Under the pieces are notes generated by a model, which saw nothing but the letters and a program-made list of their open reading frames with translations, did no database searches and had not been told where the DNA came from. From assembly GCA_963555705.1 (NCBI GenBank), contig OY743171.1, positions 15,809,352 through 15,873,351 of the forward strand: a stretch of DNA of 64,000 nt. The letters run 5' to 3'. Position numbers and translations under genes: made by a program. The DNA comes from Ligustrum vulgare (taxonomy: Eukaryota > Streptophyta > Magnoliopsida > Lamiales > Oleaceae). The first letter of the stretch is position 1, and each line of letters begins with the position of its first letter. This document shows positions 10,862-19,468 of the stretch, in pieces.

Positions 10862-11586
10862 ATTCACGTGAACAGTAAAACGACGTGCTATTCATGATGA
10901 ACAGTGAACGAAATCACTATTCAATTAAAAAAAAAAAATTTGAATTTTCACATGTCAAGTATGGTTATGATTTTGAAAAGTATGATGAAATTTGATGTGC
11001 GAATTTCAAGGACAAAATTCATTTTAAGCAAGGGAGTTTGTAATGTTCTGAAAATTTTATGGAATATAATTAGTTAGTGATATGATGTTTATATTGATGT
11101 CTTTGATAAATTTCTAGAAGTTCGGGGACTAAAGGAAAATAAGATTTGACGATAAAATTTTATTTGGGTTAATTAGGCCCAATCTTATGTAAAGATGCGA
11201 AATGATTAATAATAATTTTTTTTTTAAAATATTTTAACTCATCACTCTACTATGTCACTCTCCACGTATTGACTCCTCGAACCAGGTATGTTATATGCTT
11301 TGCAAGTCATTTACGATTTTATTAAGACATGTTAAGTATGAAATATTCATATGTTATGAATCTTTAAGTGAAATATACATGTTGAGTATGATATGAATTG
11401 ATAGAAGCCTAAATTTTAATTTATTCATTTTAATGTAGAATCATGAGACATAGAGGATATTGATATGAATTTTGGTTCATATTAAGCTTAGTAAGATTGA
11501 CTCAATTAGAAATTAAGTTGGGTTGTAACTTTGGCCCAAAATATATGGAATAATATATTAAACAAACAAAATTGATAATGAATTGT
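10777..11586 (+). other. Leader of the nested element, no coding sequence seen
   Basis: Contains an A-tract at about 10826-10859 and short repeats of an ACAGTGAAC/CTATTCA type at 10861-10925. The rest is AT-rich sequence without a recognisable ORF. Confidence 0.5.
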
Positions 11587-11868
11587 ACAATAATTTATCC
11601 CTTTATCACTACCTTTGTGTAAAAATAAGGGAAAAACTGTGGATGGTTATTAGTACTTCCTCTTCAAGTTTCAATTTTCGGTTCAATAATTTATCCCTTT
11701 ATCACTACCTTTGCTTAAAAGCAAGGAAAAACTGTGGATGATTATTGGTACCACTCTTCAAGTTTCAATTTTCGGTTCAATAATTTATCCCTTTATCACT
11801 ACCTTTGCTTAAAAGCAAGGAAAAACTGTGGATGATTATTGGTACCACTCTTCAAGTTTCAATTTTGA
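11587..11868. repeat. Three tandem copies of a roughly 94-98-bp unit
   Basis: Each unit contains AATAATTTATCCCTTTATCA, then ACTGTGGATG, and ends CTTCAAGTTTCAATTTT. Copies two and three are almost the same; copy one is more diverged. A short inverted repeat (CCTTTGCTT with AAGCAAGG) lies inside each later unit. Confidence 0.85.
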
Positions 11869-11949
11869 AAAAAAAAAAATAAAAATAAAAAAAAAATATG
11901 ATTTACGAATGATTTTCAAAATAATCTTTGTCGTCAAGTTTAGAAATGA

Positions 11950-12060
11950 TGAGCCCTAAATGGACTTTGCATAATTGATTTTAGACATGGCACTAAGTAT
12001 GAGAAGTCAACAGAAAGGACTAGATAATATTTTCGAATTATTCATCGTTTAGATTAAACG
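11950..12060 (+). pseudogene. Remnant of the retroelement pre-gag start
   Basis: The stretch GACTTTGCATAATTGATTTT followed by AGACATGGCA (ATG at 11987) matches, in the same sense, the ORF1 start of the outer element (7590-7555, minus strand). Homology stops soon after the ATG. This marks where the gag-pol body was lost or replaced. Confidence 0.65.
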
Positions 12061-12610
12061 AGAAATAGAAAGTCAGTTTTATGAAGTTATGATGAGATGT
12101 TGAGATTATAAGTGATATGATTTTATTGAGATTTTTATGAGAAGAATTATGAAGTTGGAGATTTAAAGTTTAGGCTCTTAATTATTGAGAAATAAGGACT
12201 TGATATGGTGATATTAGAAATTATGATTTGAAATTTCTATGTTGAGGAATTATGAATTGATTTTCTGGAATATTTATGATGATATTGAAGTTTGATGAAA
12301 TTGTGATCAAATGTACAATTAGTTATTATTGTGAGTTATGAAGTATGCTTACGATTTGGATAAGTCCAAATTTCAAAGGAAAACTCTGCCTAGAATTTTA
12401 TCGTTTGGAGTTAAGAGCATAGTATGGTATGCAATCACTAAGAGAATTGAAGTTAGACATACAAGTTCATTTACATCACAAACGAGATTTAGTAGATGAT
12501 AACAGAGATATTATTATTTTCTCATAAGGAGAACACACAAGAGTCACCCTAGAAAGGAAATACATGAAAACACGCAAAAGCAAAAGAAAGCAACATGGGA
12601 AATTCCTCAA
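12061..12610 (+). other. Unassigned interior sequence of the nested element
   Basis: AT-rich, no ORF. A few phrases (for example 12380-12420) could be decayed pol, but I cannot place them. The transition to the antisense gene cassette lies at about 12500-12600. Confidence 0.35.
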
Positions 12611-12612
12611 AT

Positions 12613-12756
12613 TGAGAGGTGTGTTTCGAGAGTAAGAATACTCCGTAATCTACCACCTGGAACCTTTGAGGTACACACAAGATTTAAACATTAAGGAAAT
12701 CCTAGGAAATTAGAGGGGTGTCTCGAGAGTAAGAATACTCCGTACTCTACCCCCAC
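12613..12756. repeat. Direct repeat pair with stem-loop downstream of LOG
   Basis: Two copies (12613-12657 and about 12711-12756) share CGAGAGTAAGAATACTCCGT and flanking GAGGTGT and CTACC elements. In the second copy AGAGTA pairs with TACTCT around an 11-base loop; in the first copy the 3' arm has one mismatch. They lie just after the stop codon of the LOG ORF on its strand, so they could form its 3' end structure. Confidence 0.7.
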
Positions 12757-12768
12757 CTATTCTAAGAT

Positions 12769-13422
12769 TCATAAAGTTAAGTTTACATTAACCGGACTCC
12801 ATTTTCGCTTGATTCCCCTTCCTTGCGACCAATCTATCTTAACCCCTGCTGGATCTTGTATTGAGATATATGACTGCAGCTTATCCAGTAGTTCATCAAT
12901 AGTAGGAGCAGAAATAAGGAGCCTTCTGGAAAATGGAGAGATGAATCCCTGTTCCACAGCATAATCAAGAAAGGTTAACAAGCCATCAAAGAAATTGTTA
13001 ACATTCAGAAGCCCAATAGGCTTAGTATGGAGATCTAGTTGAGCCCACGAGGTAATGTTAAAGATTTCTTCTAAGGTACCAAAACCTCCGGGCAGGGCTA
13101 TAAAGGCATCAGAACCATATAGCATACAAGTTATGCGTTCATGGATGGATAAGGTTTGAACTTCATGCCCTCGTGTTTTTCCTGCAACATCTACCAAAGG
13201 GACAGGTATGACACCGATTACTTTTGATTTCTCTGCAAGAGCAGATTGGGAAACACAACCCATTAGACCACTGCTACCACCCCCATACACAAGAGTGATA
13301 CCTTTTTCCCCCAGTTTCTTTCCAAGATCTACGGCCGCTTCTAGATAACTGAAGCCTTTCCCCACTTTTGATCCACAAAATACACAAATAGTTTTGATCT
13401 GTCGAAGTTTTGGTGCTTCCAT
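12769..13422 (-). CDS. LOG-family cytokinin riboside 5'-monophosphate phosphoribohydrolase, intronless
   Basis: The 217-aa ORF (ATG at 13420-13422, TGA at 12769) has the usual length of plant LOG proteins. Visible landmarks are ICVFCGS near residue 11, LVYGGGSSGLMG near 44, VIGVIP near 68, HER in place of the usual MHxRK arginine-lysine pair near 93, the catalytic PGGFGTLEE near 111, WAQL and GLLNVNNFFDGLL. LOG enzymes release free cytokinin bases from their nucleotides in the cytosol or nucleus. Plant LOG genes normally carry several introns; this copy has none and sits antisense in a retrotransposon, so it looks like a captured retrocopy or virus-borne gene. A CTTTAAATAG box lies about 75 bases upstream. 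No disabling change is seen, apart from the K-to-I change in the HERK-type motif. Confidence 0.9.
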   Translation of the reverse strand: MEAPKLRQIKTICVFCGSKVGKGFSYLEAAVDLGKKLGEKGITLVYGGGSSGLMGCVSQSALAEKSKVIGVIPVPLVDVAGKTRGHEVQTLSIHERITCMLYGSDAFIALPGGFGTLEEIFNITSWAQLDLHTKPIGLLNVNNFFDGLLTFLDYAVEQGFISPFSRRLLISAPTIDELLDKLQSYISIQDPAGVKIDWSQGRGIKRKWSPVNVNLTL

Positions 13423-13496
13423 CTTTGATAGTATAGAAGAGAAAACTTACGAAGAAGATGTGATTTTGGGATGCCTGAACTATGAAATATGTTTGG

Positions 13497-13506
13497 CTAT
13501 TTAAAG
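13497..13506 (-). promoter_or_regulatory. TATA-like box upstream of the LOG ORF
   Basis: On the minus strand CTTTAAATAG lies 75-85 bases before the LOG start codon. Nearly the same motif precedes the neighbouring cysteine-rich ORF. Upstream (13540-13585) are two TTTTGAC motifs on the plus strand, one fitting the W-box core TTGACT. The role is inferred. Confidence 0.45.
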
Positions 13507-13612
13507 CCGGAAAAACTTACTGTTTTTCATTGATTCTGAAAAAGTAAAGATTTACTTTTGACAAAATCGGCCAACTTTTGACTGTTTTACCAAAGATATC
13601 ACCTTTCGGTGA

Positions 13613-13705
13613 TTTATTTCCAGCTTTATCAAACCTCGAGAAAGGAAAATATATTTATTTCCAGCTTTATCAAAACTCGAGAAAGGAAAATATATTTTAT
13701 TTCCA
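13613..13705. repeat. Tandem 41-42-bp repeat in the spacer between the two antisense ORFs
   Basis: Two near-complete copies of TTTATTTCCAGCTTTATCAA plus ACTCGAGAAAGGAAAATAT, with a third truncated copy. They lie between the end of the cysteine-rich ORF and the LOG promoter region and could be promoter duplications, a feature seen in some viral and transposon promoters. Confidence 0.8.
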
Positions 13706-13759
13706 AAACGCGTGAAAGAAAACAGCAAAATATTTTAAATGTGTATCAAGAGATTTACC

Positions 13760-14311
13760 TTATATCATTGATGAACTGCCAGAAGCCTCATTTTGTAAAA
13801 CAGACTGGCAAACAGGATCTTTTGCTATTATATTTTGGAGACTATAACGATTTTTGTCCCCGTTAAACTGAGCGTATAAGGAGAAAAGTTCACGTTGCAC
13901 ATAACCACTTGGGTGCGTCTCAAGAGTCAGTCGAATATCATCCAAAGACTCCTTACTCAGTCCACCCTTTATGAATTTGATTTTATCATCCCGATTAGTA
14001 GAAGAATATCCTACTGTTTTGCAACGAGTATCACAGTTCCAACGAGCACATTTGTAGCAACCATTCAGCCTTTTTGCTCTTCGTTTCTTTGCGAAGGTGC
14101 TTTTGCCTAAACCAGGCATGTGCTTTGGAAATGTCATAGGTAATTCACCAGATAGTCGAACCTTTGCTTCGATCAACCAGCGAACATCTTCTGAAACACC
14201 ATGAGCCATCAGCAACCTCAATCTTTCGAGTCTTATTCGATAAATTTTCCTCAGATCATTCATTGGAAGACTGGAATAATACTTGCGAATGTTTGTAAGA
14301 ATGATATCCAT
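13760..14311 (-). CDS. Basic cysteine-rich protein resembling plant RNA-virus nucleic-acid-binding proteins
   Basis: The 183-aa ORF starts at the ATG at 14309-14311 and ends with TAA at 13760. Residues 66-83 give GxSxxAxxRRA followed by C-x2-C-x4-C-x3-C (CYKCARWNCDTRC). A basic run directly before a short zinc-finger-like cluster is the signature layout of the cysteine-rich nucleic-acid-binding proteins of carlaviruses and relatives (Betaflexiviridae), where such proteins act in silencing suppression or host gene control. The cysteine spacing here is shorter than usual. After it come FIKGG and a polar tail. It reads the same way as LOG, 337 bases upstream, with its own TATA-like box. An integrated viral gene is the best guess; an unrelated plant zinc protein is possible. 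No stops or frameshifts are present. Confidence 0.55.
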   Translation of the reverse strand: MDIILTNIRKYYSSLPMNDLRKIYRIRLERLRLLMAHGVSEDVRWLIEAKVRLSGELPMTFPKHMPGLGKSTFAKKRRAKRLNGCYKCARWNCDTRCKTVGYSSTNRDDKIKFIKGGLSKESLDDIRLTLETHPSGYVQRELFSLYAQFNGDKNRYSLQNIIAKDPVCQSVLQNEASGSSSMI

Positions 14312-14344
14312 GTTTTGATGGATCTAACCTCTTCCCAGCATGAA

Positions 14345-14355
14345 CTATTTAAAAG
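14345..14355 (-). promoter_or_regulatory. TATA-like box upstream of the cysteine-rich ORF
   Basis: On the minus strand CTTTTAAATAG lies about 34 bases before the start codon, closely matching the box before LOG. Such short spacing would give a very short leader. Confidence 0.45.
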
Positions 14356-15039
14356 CATTAAGGATCGGAGGAAATCCGCGTGATATTGATTCCAGCAAGA
14401 AAGCGCGGAATAGAATAATGGAAAAGAGGGAACAAGAGTTATGCGCCGTTTACTTTCTTGATAAAAGGAAGATTTGATGATGACGGGATTTGAGATATGG
14501 AATATTTTCTTGGATTTTGGGTACTGATATTTTGATATAATAATCAAGGTATAGAAATAATACGGGGATACGTGAAAGTGAAATAAGGACTGTATTGAAT
14601 CAGGATTAATAAGTTTGTGCAAGTGAAAGGAATACCTTACGGGAAATGTTATGATATTTGAGTTAAGAATTTTAATTATTTGGGAGATATTTGTTTATTG
14701 AATTTTGCAGAAATTTTGGGTTACAAATATTGGAAAGATAAACTGATGATTATGTTGATATGTGAATAACATGTTTGGGTATATTACATAGAGAATATTC
14801 AGGTAATCGTTTTAATTATTTTGGGATATTTGGTGATAAGAAGAAATGACAAATTATTATGGTATGATATGTTAGTAAAGATTTATTGAAATTTTAGAGA
14901 TATTAATACGAATATTTGAGGTTACATGATACGATGATAAGTGACAGGTTACATGAGTACTACAAGATATGATGAAATATCACATACGATTGGGAATTTT
15001 CATTTTGATTCAGAAGAATTTATGAGTAGACATATGTCT
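14356..15039. other. AT-rich interior of the nested element
   Basis: An open frame on the minus strand (14260-14622) has no recognisable domain and overlaps the promoter-like box, so it is not called. The rest shows no structure. The right boundary of the antisense cassette probably lies near 14630-14650. Confidence 0.4.
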
Positions 15040-15200
15040 ATTATTGATAGAAAAGTTCATGTCTTAAGAAAACAAATTGATGCATTTAGTCAAAGTCCAG
15101 TGGGTTAAATATGGTTGGGTTAAATATGGTAGCGATGATGCTACATAAGAAGAAGAAGAAGAGATTCTGATTAAGTGTTCAGAAATCATAAGATCAAGTA
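15040..15200 (+). pseudogene. Remnant of integrase C-terminal chromodomain-like tail
   Basis: Interrupted reading matches the tail of the outer element's integrase: IDRKVHVLR, QSPVG (for KVQWG), SDDAT and a run of glutamates before the ILIK segment. A short internal duplication of GGTTAAATATGGT is present. It ends at the polypurine tract (15225-15241), so the 3' end of a normal pol was kept when the interior was replaced. Confidence 0.65.
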
Positions 15201-15224
15201 AGTTTAATTTCGAGGACGAAATTA

Positions 15225-15241
15225 TTTTAAGGGGGTAAGTT
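15225..15241 (+). other. Polypurine tract of the nested element
   Basis: TTTTAAGGGGGTAAGTT directly before the 3' LTR start at 15242, preceded by CGAGGACGAAATTA as in the outer element. Confidence 0.85.
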
Positions 15242-17014
15242 TGTAGCGACCAAGAATTTTTACGCGATTAATAATTATTTTAATAGAAAATCGTGTCGCT
15301 ACTATTTCACCCATTTTTATTAAGTTAACGCCACGACGTATTCGTATAGCCAAGTCAAGAAATAATCGAGATCGTTCGATTTTAAATTAAATTCCGAATT
15401 TCTAAAAATATCTCCATTCTCTTGATTTAAAGTATATTAAGTCCAAGTACTTAATTCAATGTTATCCCAATATTTATTTATACAAAAATTATTTTTATTA
15501 TTGAAATTAAGAAAATATATGCAAGCATGAGAGGTTCCATTATATATAATAATTATGAGAATCTTAATTTAATAAATATGGAAAAGTATATGAATGAATT
15601 ATATACTCCATTATATGTAATCATGAAGAGCATAATATTTGTATAAATATGGAAAAGTATATGAATGAATTATATACTCCATTATATGTAATCATGAAGA
15701 GCATAATATTTGTATAAATATGGAAAAGTATATGAATGAATTATAGACTCCATTATATGTAATCACGAAGAGCATAATATTTGTATAAATATGGAAAAGT
15801 ATATGAATGGTTGATAAGATTCCATTATATGTAATCATGAAGAGCATAATATTTGTATAAATATGGAAAAGTATATGAATGGTTGATAAGACTCCATTAT
15901 ATGTAATCATGAAGAGCATAATATTTGTATAAATATGGAAAAGTATATGAATGGTGCTTTACTTTAAGAAAAGGATGTGTTAAAATTAATAGAATTGAAT
16001 GATTATGTTTACAATATGCCAACTTTATACATCTATTTAAACCCATCTCTTTTACACACAACTCTACACATATACACTTATTTCCAATCTCTTGACAAAA
16101 TCCACAAGTAAGAGAAATTCAAGGTGGTCAAGAAAGTTTTGGTCCATTTACTACTACACTTCATTTTAATCTTTTAAAAGGTAAGTATATATTATGTTTT
16201 TATGAAAAGTAAGTATGTTTTTATGAAAGGTAAATACACCTTATGTTTTTATGAAAAGTAAGTATGTTTTTATGACAAGTAAGTATATCTTATGTTTTTA
16301 TGAAAAGTAAGTATGTTTTTATGAAAGGTAAATACACCTTATGTTTTTATGAAAAGTAAGTATGTTTTTATGACAAGTAAGTATATCTTATGTTTTTATG
16401 AAAAGTAAGTATGTTTTTATGAAAGGTAAATACACCTTATGTTTTTATGAAAAGTAAGTATGTTTTTATGACAAGTAAATATATCTTATGTTTTTATGAA
16501 AATGTTTGGATCATTGCTATGAAATCAATCTCACAAGATTGTTATGGGTTCCATATGATATGTTTATGATTATGCTAAGGGGACCGGAGTTTAGTAGCGC
16601 TACACATAAGAATTCTTGCCATTTAAGTTCGGTAAAATTCTTGTGTCTCCCTATGTTTATGAGTATTTCGATCCTATCCTATGTTATGATGAAAATGATC
16701 CATATGCTTTCAAAAGAAAATTTATGCTTGGTATACTTACTGAGATTTTATAAATCTCACTCCACGATATTTACCATTTTCAGATAATTGAAGGTTCGAG
16801 GCGGTCAACATGGAAGTGGCAAAAGTGGTTAAGATTGATGAGATAATTATGTTGAACTTTATGTAAGAAAATTATGTTCTATTTTTATTCATAAATAAAA
16901 TTATGGGATTCTAATTATTCTTTTGAATAATTTTACATTTCTATTTAAGTCTCGATAATATGATATGAGTCACTTTTAGTGGCACTCGAATGGTCGAGAA
17001 TTCGGGTCGTCACA
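15242..17014 (+). repeat. 3' LTR of the nested element
   Basis: 1773 bases, matching 8990-10762 with about two visible substitutions (G to A near 15286, T to C near 16043). All tandem arrays and their copy numbers are the same in both LTRs. Confidence 0.95.
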
Positions 17015-18138
17015 CACTCTCTCTCTTCTCTATCTAATACCGACAAAGAGAAGAGAGACGGAGAGTGAGGGGAGGGTGGATGCCCTCCTCTCCGATCGAT
17101 CGCCGGCTGCAATGCCGGCGATAATACCGCCGGTGCAGAGAAACGACAGTGGGGAACCCGGGTGAGCAAGAAAAATGGAGTTTTTGGCTGGTTTTTGGGT
17201 GCGATTTTTGAGGAAAATCGAGGCTCCGCTCGTGTGTTCTCCGGTGAAAATTTATGACTGAGGTATGTAATAGGCTTCTGAGGTTGTGGGTTTGTATATT
17301 TGTGCCTTTAATTTAAGTTTTAGGGAGTTAGGGGAGACGGCTGTGGTGGCGGTCGAGGTGTGGATTGCGGATGCTGGGAAAATTGATATTTGGTTTTTGA
17401 TTTTGGTTGCTATTTGGCTGGTTCTGTGGTTTCGTGGTGGTAGTACCGCAGGCTAAGTGCTGCGGCTTGTTAGCGTTTGGCGGTGGTGGTAGTTGCAGGC
17501 AGATTGGTGGTTGGGTTGTGACCTTGATTTGGAAGTGGTGGAATGGGTTTGCGGAGAATTAACGGAGATGCAGAGGCAATGGTGTGAAGTGTGATTGTGT
17601 GGTAATTTTGGAGGTTGGGTGGTGATGCTGATTTCGTGTCATCAGATTATGAATTTCAGATTGATCTTGCTGGAGGTAGAAATTACCTGTTCTGGGAATG
17701 CTGAATTCGTGAGTATCAGAATAATGGTGATCGGGAATATAATGGTTGGATAGGTAGTGATGGAGTTGGATTACAATTACATAACCTCGTCAGATAAACA
17801 TGGGTTAAGAAATTGATGAGGTTGAATTTGGGTAAATCACAAAATTTTCAGGATAATTATGAACTCGAACTGATAATTTGGATAATTTAGAATTTAAAAA
17901 GAGAATAAGCTAGAATTTAAAATTTGGATAAACATTGGATTTTAAAAAAATAGATTTTGAATTTATTGGACGAAAAAAATCAAGTTGGACTGAAATTTTT
18001 TATTTTCGACTCAAAATTTATAACTTGGCTAAACGACGTACGTGAATTTTAAGTAACGGGTTAAATTATAGCGACGCGGTTCTTAGTAAATAAAATACTT
18101 ATTTTAAAAATAAATTCCGAAATTTCACGGTCGCTACA

Positions 18139-18399
18139 TTAGGAAAGATTGGTAGTAATAAAGTAATTGCCTAGTAATCCGATCTGTAACTAAGGAAAGA
18201 AAGAGGAGTACTGGCTAAAATCAAGAGAGTTAACGTATAGGGAAAGTCATTACATAAAAGGGAGAAATCTGACCTCAACCTCAAGACACGAAAAAATAAA
18301 AGAAAAAAAGAGAATATATCAACACCGCCTAAAGACATTGTTAGTAATTGAGATCCTCGATTTACCGGCATATTTTGAATCGAATTGGATGCTGCCCAG
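18139..18399. other. Target-site duplication and spacer
   Basis: 18139-18143 is the TTAGG duplication of the chromovirus. The rest is spacer leading into an older decayed element; no gene seen. Confidence 0.6.
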
Positions 18400-19107
18400 G
18401 TATGTTTCAATGCCCAAAAGAGTTCTTCTACCAATAAGAGTCCTTTTGAGATTGTTACGGGCCATCAATCGTTACTCCCTCATTCTATATATCTGAACTC
18501 CAGTACCAAGTCTCCTCAAGCAAGGAACTTCTCTCAAGAATAGAAATGAAATATTGAAATTGCTCGAAGCTATCTTGAGAAAGCTCAGAAACGATACAAG
18601 AAGTCTACTGATCTGAAGCGTCATTTTGTTGAAATCAATGTAGGAGCTTTGGTGATGGTTAAACTTCCTGACAGAAATTGTTACAAGCTCACCAGAGAGA
18701 GAGACTGAAGGTTGGTTCCAAAATACATAGGGACATTACCTATCGTGAAGAGAATTTGAAAAGTTTCTTACAGAGTAGAATTCCCCTCTTGGTGGAAAAT
18801 TCACAATGCTCTCCATGTATGTGTTCTTAAGCCATACTTTGTAGACAAAGAGGATACATCCAGAAATGACGAAGTGACCTATGTTTGAATTGAAGAAAAT
18901 TGGAAGAGGGTTGTTAAAGCTATTCTTGATCACCGAGTTACCCGAGCTTCCAGAAAGGATCTTCGAGAGTATTTGGTCAAATGGAGCGGATGCAGCAGTG
19001 ATGGGATACTTAGAAAGAGAAAAAGACCTTGGAGCCTTCAAGCCTCTTATTGAAGAATATCATGAACTGATGGTGTCGAAGACGTCGCCAAAATAGATGG
19101 GGGAGAA
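18400..19107 (+). pseudogene. Decayed chromovirus integrase C-terminus and chromodomain
   Basis: Reading across stops and shifts gives NKSPFEIVTGHQ, AQKRYKKSTDLKRHFVEINV, GALVMVKLPDR, LVPKYIG, WWKIHNALHVCVLKPYF and a chromodomain (VKAILDHRV, REYLVKWSG), ending in frame with EREKDLGAFKPLIEEYHE and a stop at 19096. This belongs to a different chromovirus lineage (Reina-like) from the outer element. Several stops and at least one frameshift make it non-functional. A purine-rich tract precedes the LTR start at 19108. Confidence 0.8.
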
Positions 19108-19396
19108 TGTCAAGGACTGCAGCTATTATTTAGTCCCTTGACCCACTCCCAGCCGCAGTTTGCCCAACTTTAGCCGCACTTTGTAAATATTTTTGTAATT
19201 AATATAATTCCCTTTTAATTGTAAAAAATTTATTATGATTCTTCAGTTTTTTAATGTCTACTCCTGTCACTGAGGTTTTTTCTTTGAAGTCTATTATAGG
19301 GGGGTAATAGAATTTAAAACTTTCAAGCTTTTGTTGTCCACTCCCTATACCAATATTTGTAATTCACTGCTTTCATCAATCAATTTAATTTATTGC
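19108..19396 (+). repeat. Truncated LTR copy, part of a roughly 361-bp tandem duplication
   Basis: Starts TGTCAAGGACTGCAGC after a polypurine tract. The block from about 19036 (end of pol plus LTR start) is repeated from about 19397, so pol end and LTR start occur twice in tandem. Confidence 0.75.
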
Positions 19397-19468
19397 TTTC
19401 AAGCCTCTTATTGAAGAATATCATGAACTGATGGCACCGAGGACGTCGCCAAAACAAATGCGGGAGAA

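Larger units (their letters stand above)
8990..17014 (+). mobile_element. Young non-autonomous LTR retrotransposon carrying a LOG gene and a cysteine-rich ORF
   Basis: Two LTRs (8990-10762 and 15242-17014, both 1773 bases) start TGTAGCGACC and end GGTCGTCACA. The target duplication is CACTC (8985-8989 and 17015-17019). PBS is at 10765 and polypurine tract at 15225. I counted two LTR mismatches by eye (near 9034/15286 and 9791/16043), so the insertion is very recent. The 4.5-kb interior has no usable gag-pol: only a gag start (11987) and a chromodomain-like tail (about 15040-15200) remain. Two intact ORFs lie antisense. The LTR ends and polypurine tract relate it to the host chromovirus, which could supply enzymes in trans. 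Confidence 0.9.
646..18138 (-). mobile_element. Ty3/gypsy chromovirus (Tekay/Del-like), complete but mutated, with a nested insertion
   Basis: The element is bounded by LTRs with TG...CA ends (TGTAAC start and GCTACA end on the plus strand). It has a 5-bp target duplication TTAGG at 641-645 and 18139-18143. It reads on the minus strand: PBS (7961-7972), a pre-gag ORF, gag, protease, RT, RNase H, integrase, a chromodomain-like tail, then the polypurine tract (2303-2320). The integrase tail with EATWE is characteristic of plant chromoviruses. Point stops break gag once, RT/RNase H once and integrase once, so the copy is not autonomous. Its upstream LTR (in element sense) is split by another retrotransposon at 8990-17014. 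The LTRs differ by roughly 1-1.5% by eye, so it is older than the inner element. Confidence 0.9.
7976..18138 (-). repeat. LTR B (5' LTR of the chromovirus), split by a nested retrotransposon
   Basis: LTR sequence runs 7976-8989, is interrupted by the element at 8990-17014 plus its CACTC duplication (17015-17019), and resumes to 18138 (GGTCGCTACA). Relative to LTR A it retains about 445 extra bases at 17586-18027 and a 26-base block near 17105-17130, so it probably represents the fuller LTR of about 2.1 kb. Confidence 0.92.

Noticed and set aside
12613..12756. Rolling-circle replication origin of a geminivirus or nanovirus type
   Set aside because: The loop does not contain the TAATATTAC or TAGTATTAC nonamer, the stem is only 6 bp, and no Rep-like ORF is nearby.
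14260..14622. 120-aa minus-strand ORF upstream of the cysteine-rich gene
   Set aside because: No domain, low-complexity composition, and it overlaps the TATA-like box and start of the better ORF.
16945..17169. 74-aa ORF across the nested LTR end
   Set aside because: Spans the inner LTR terminus, the target duplication and outer LTR sequence; chance ORF in a CT/GA-rich tract.
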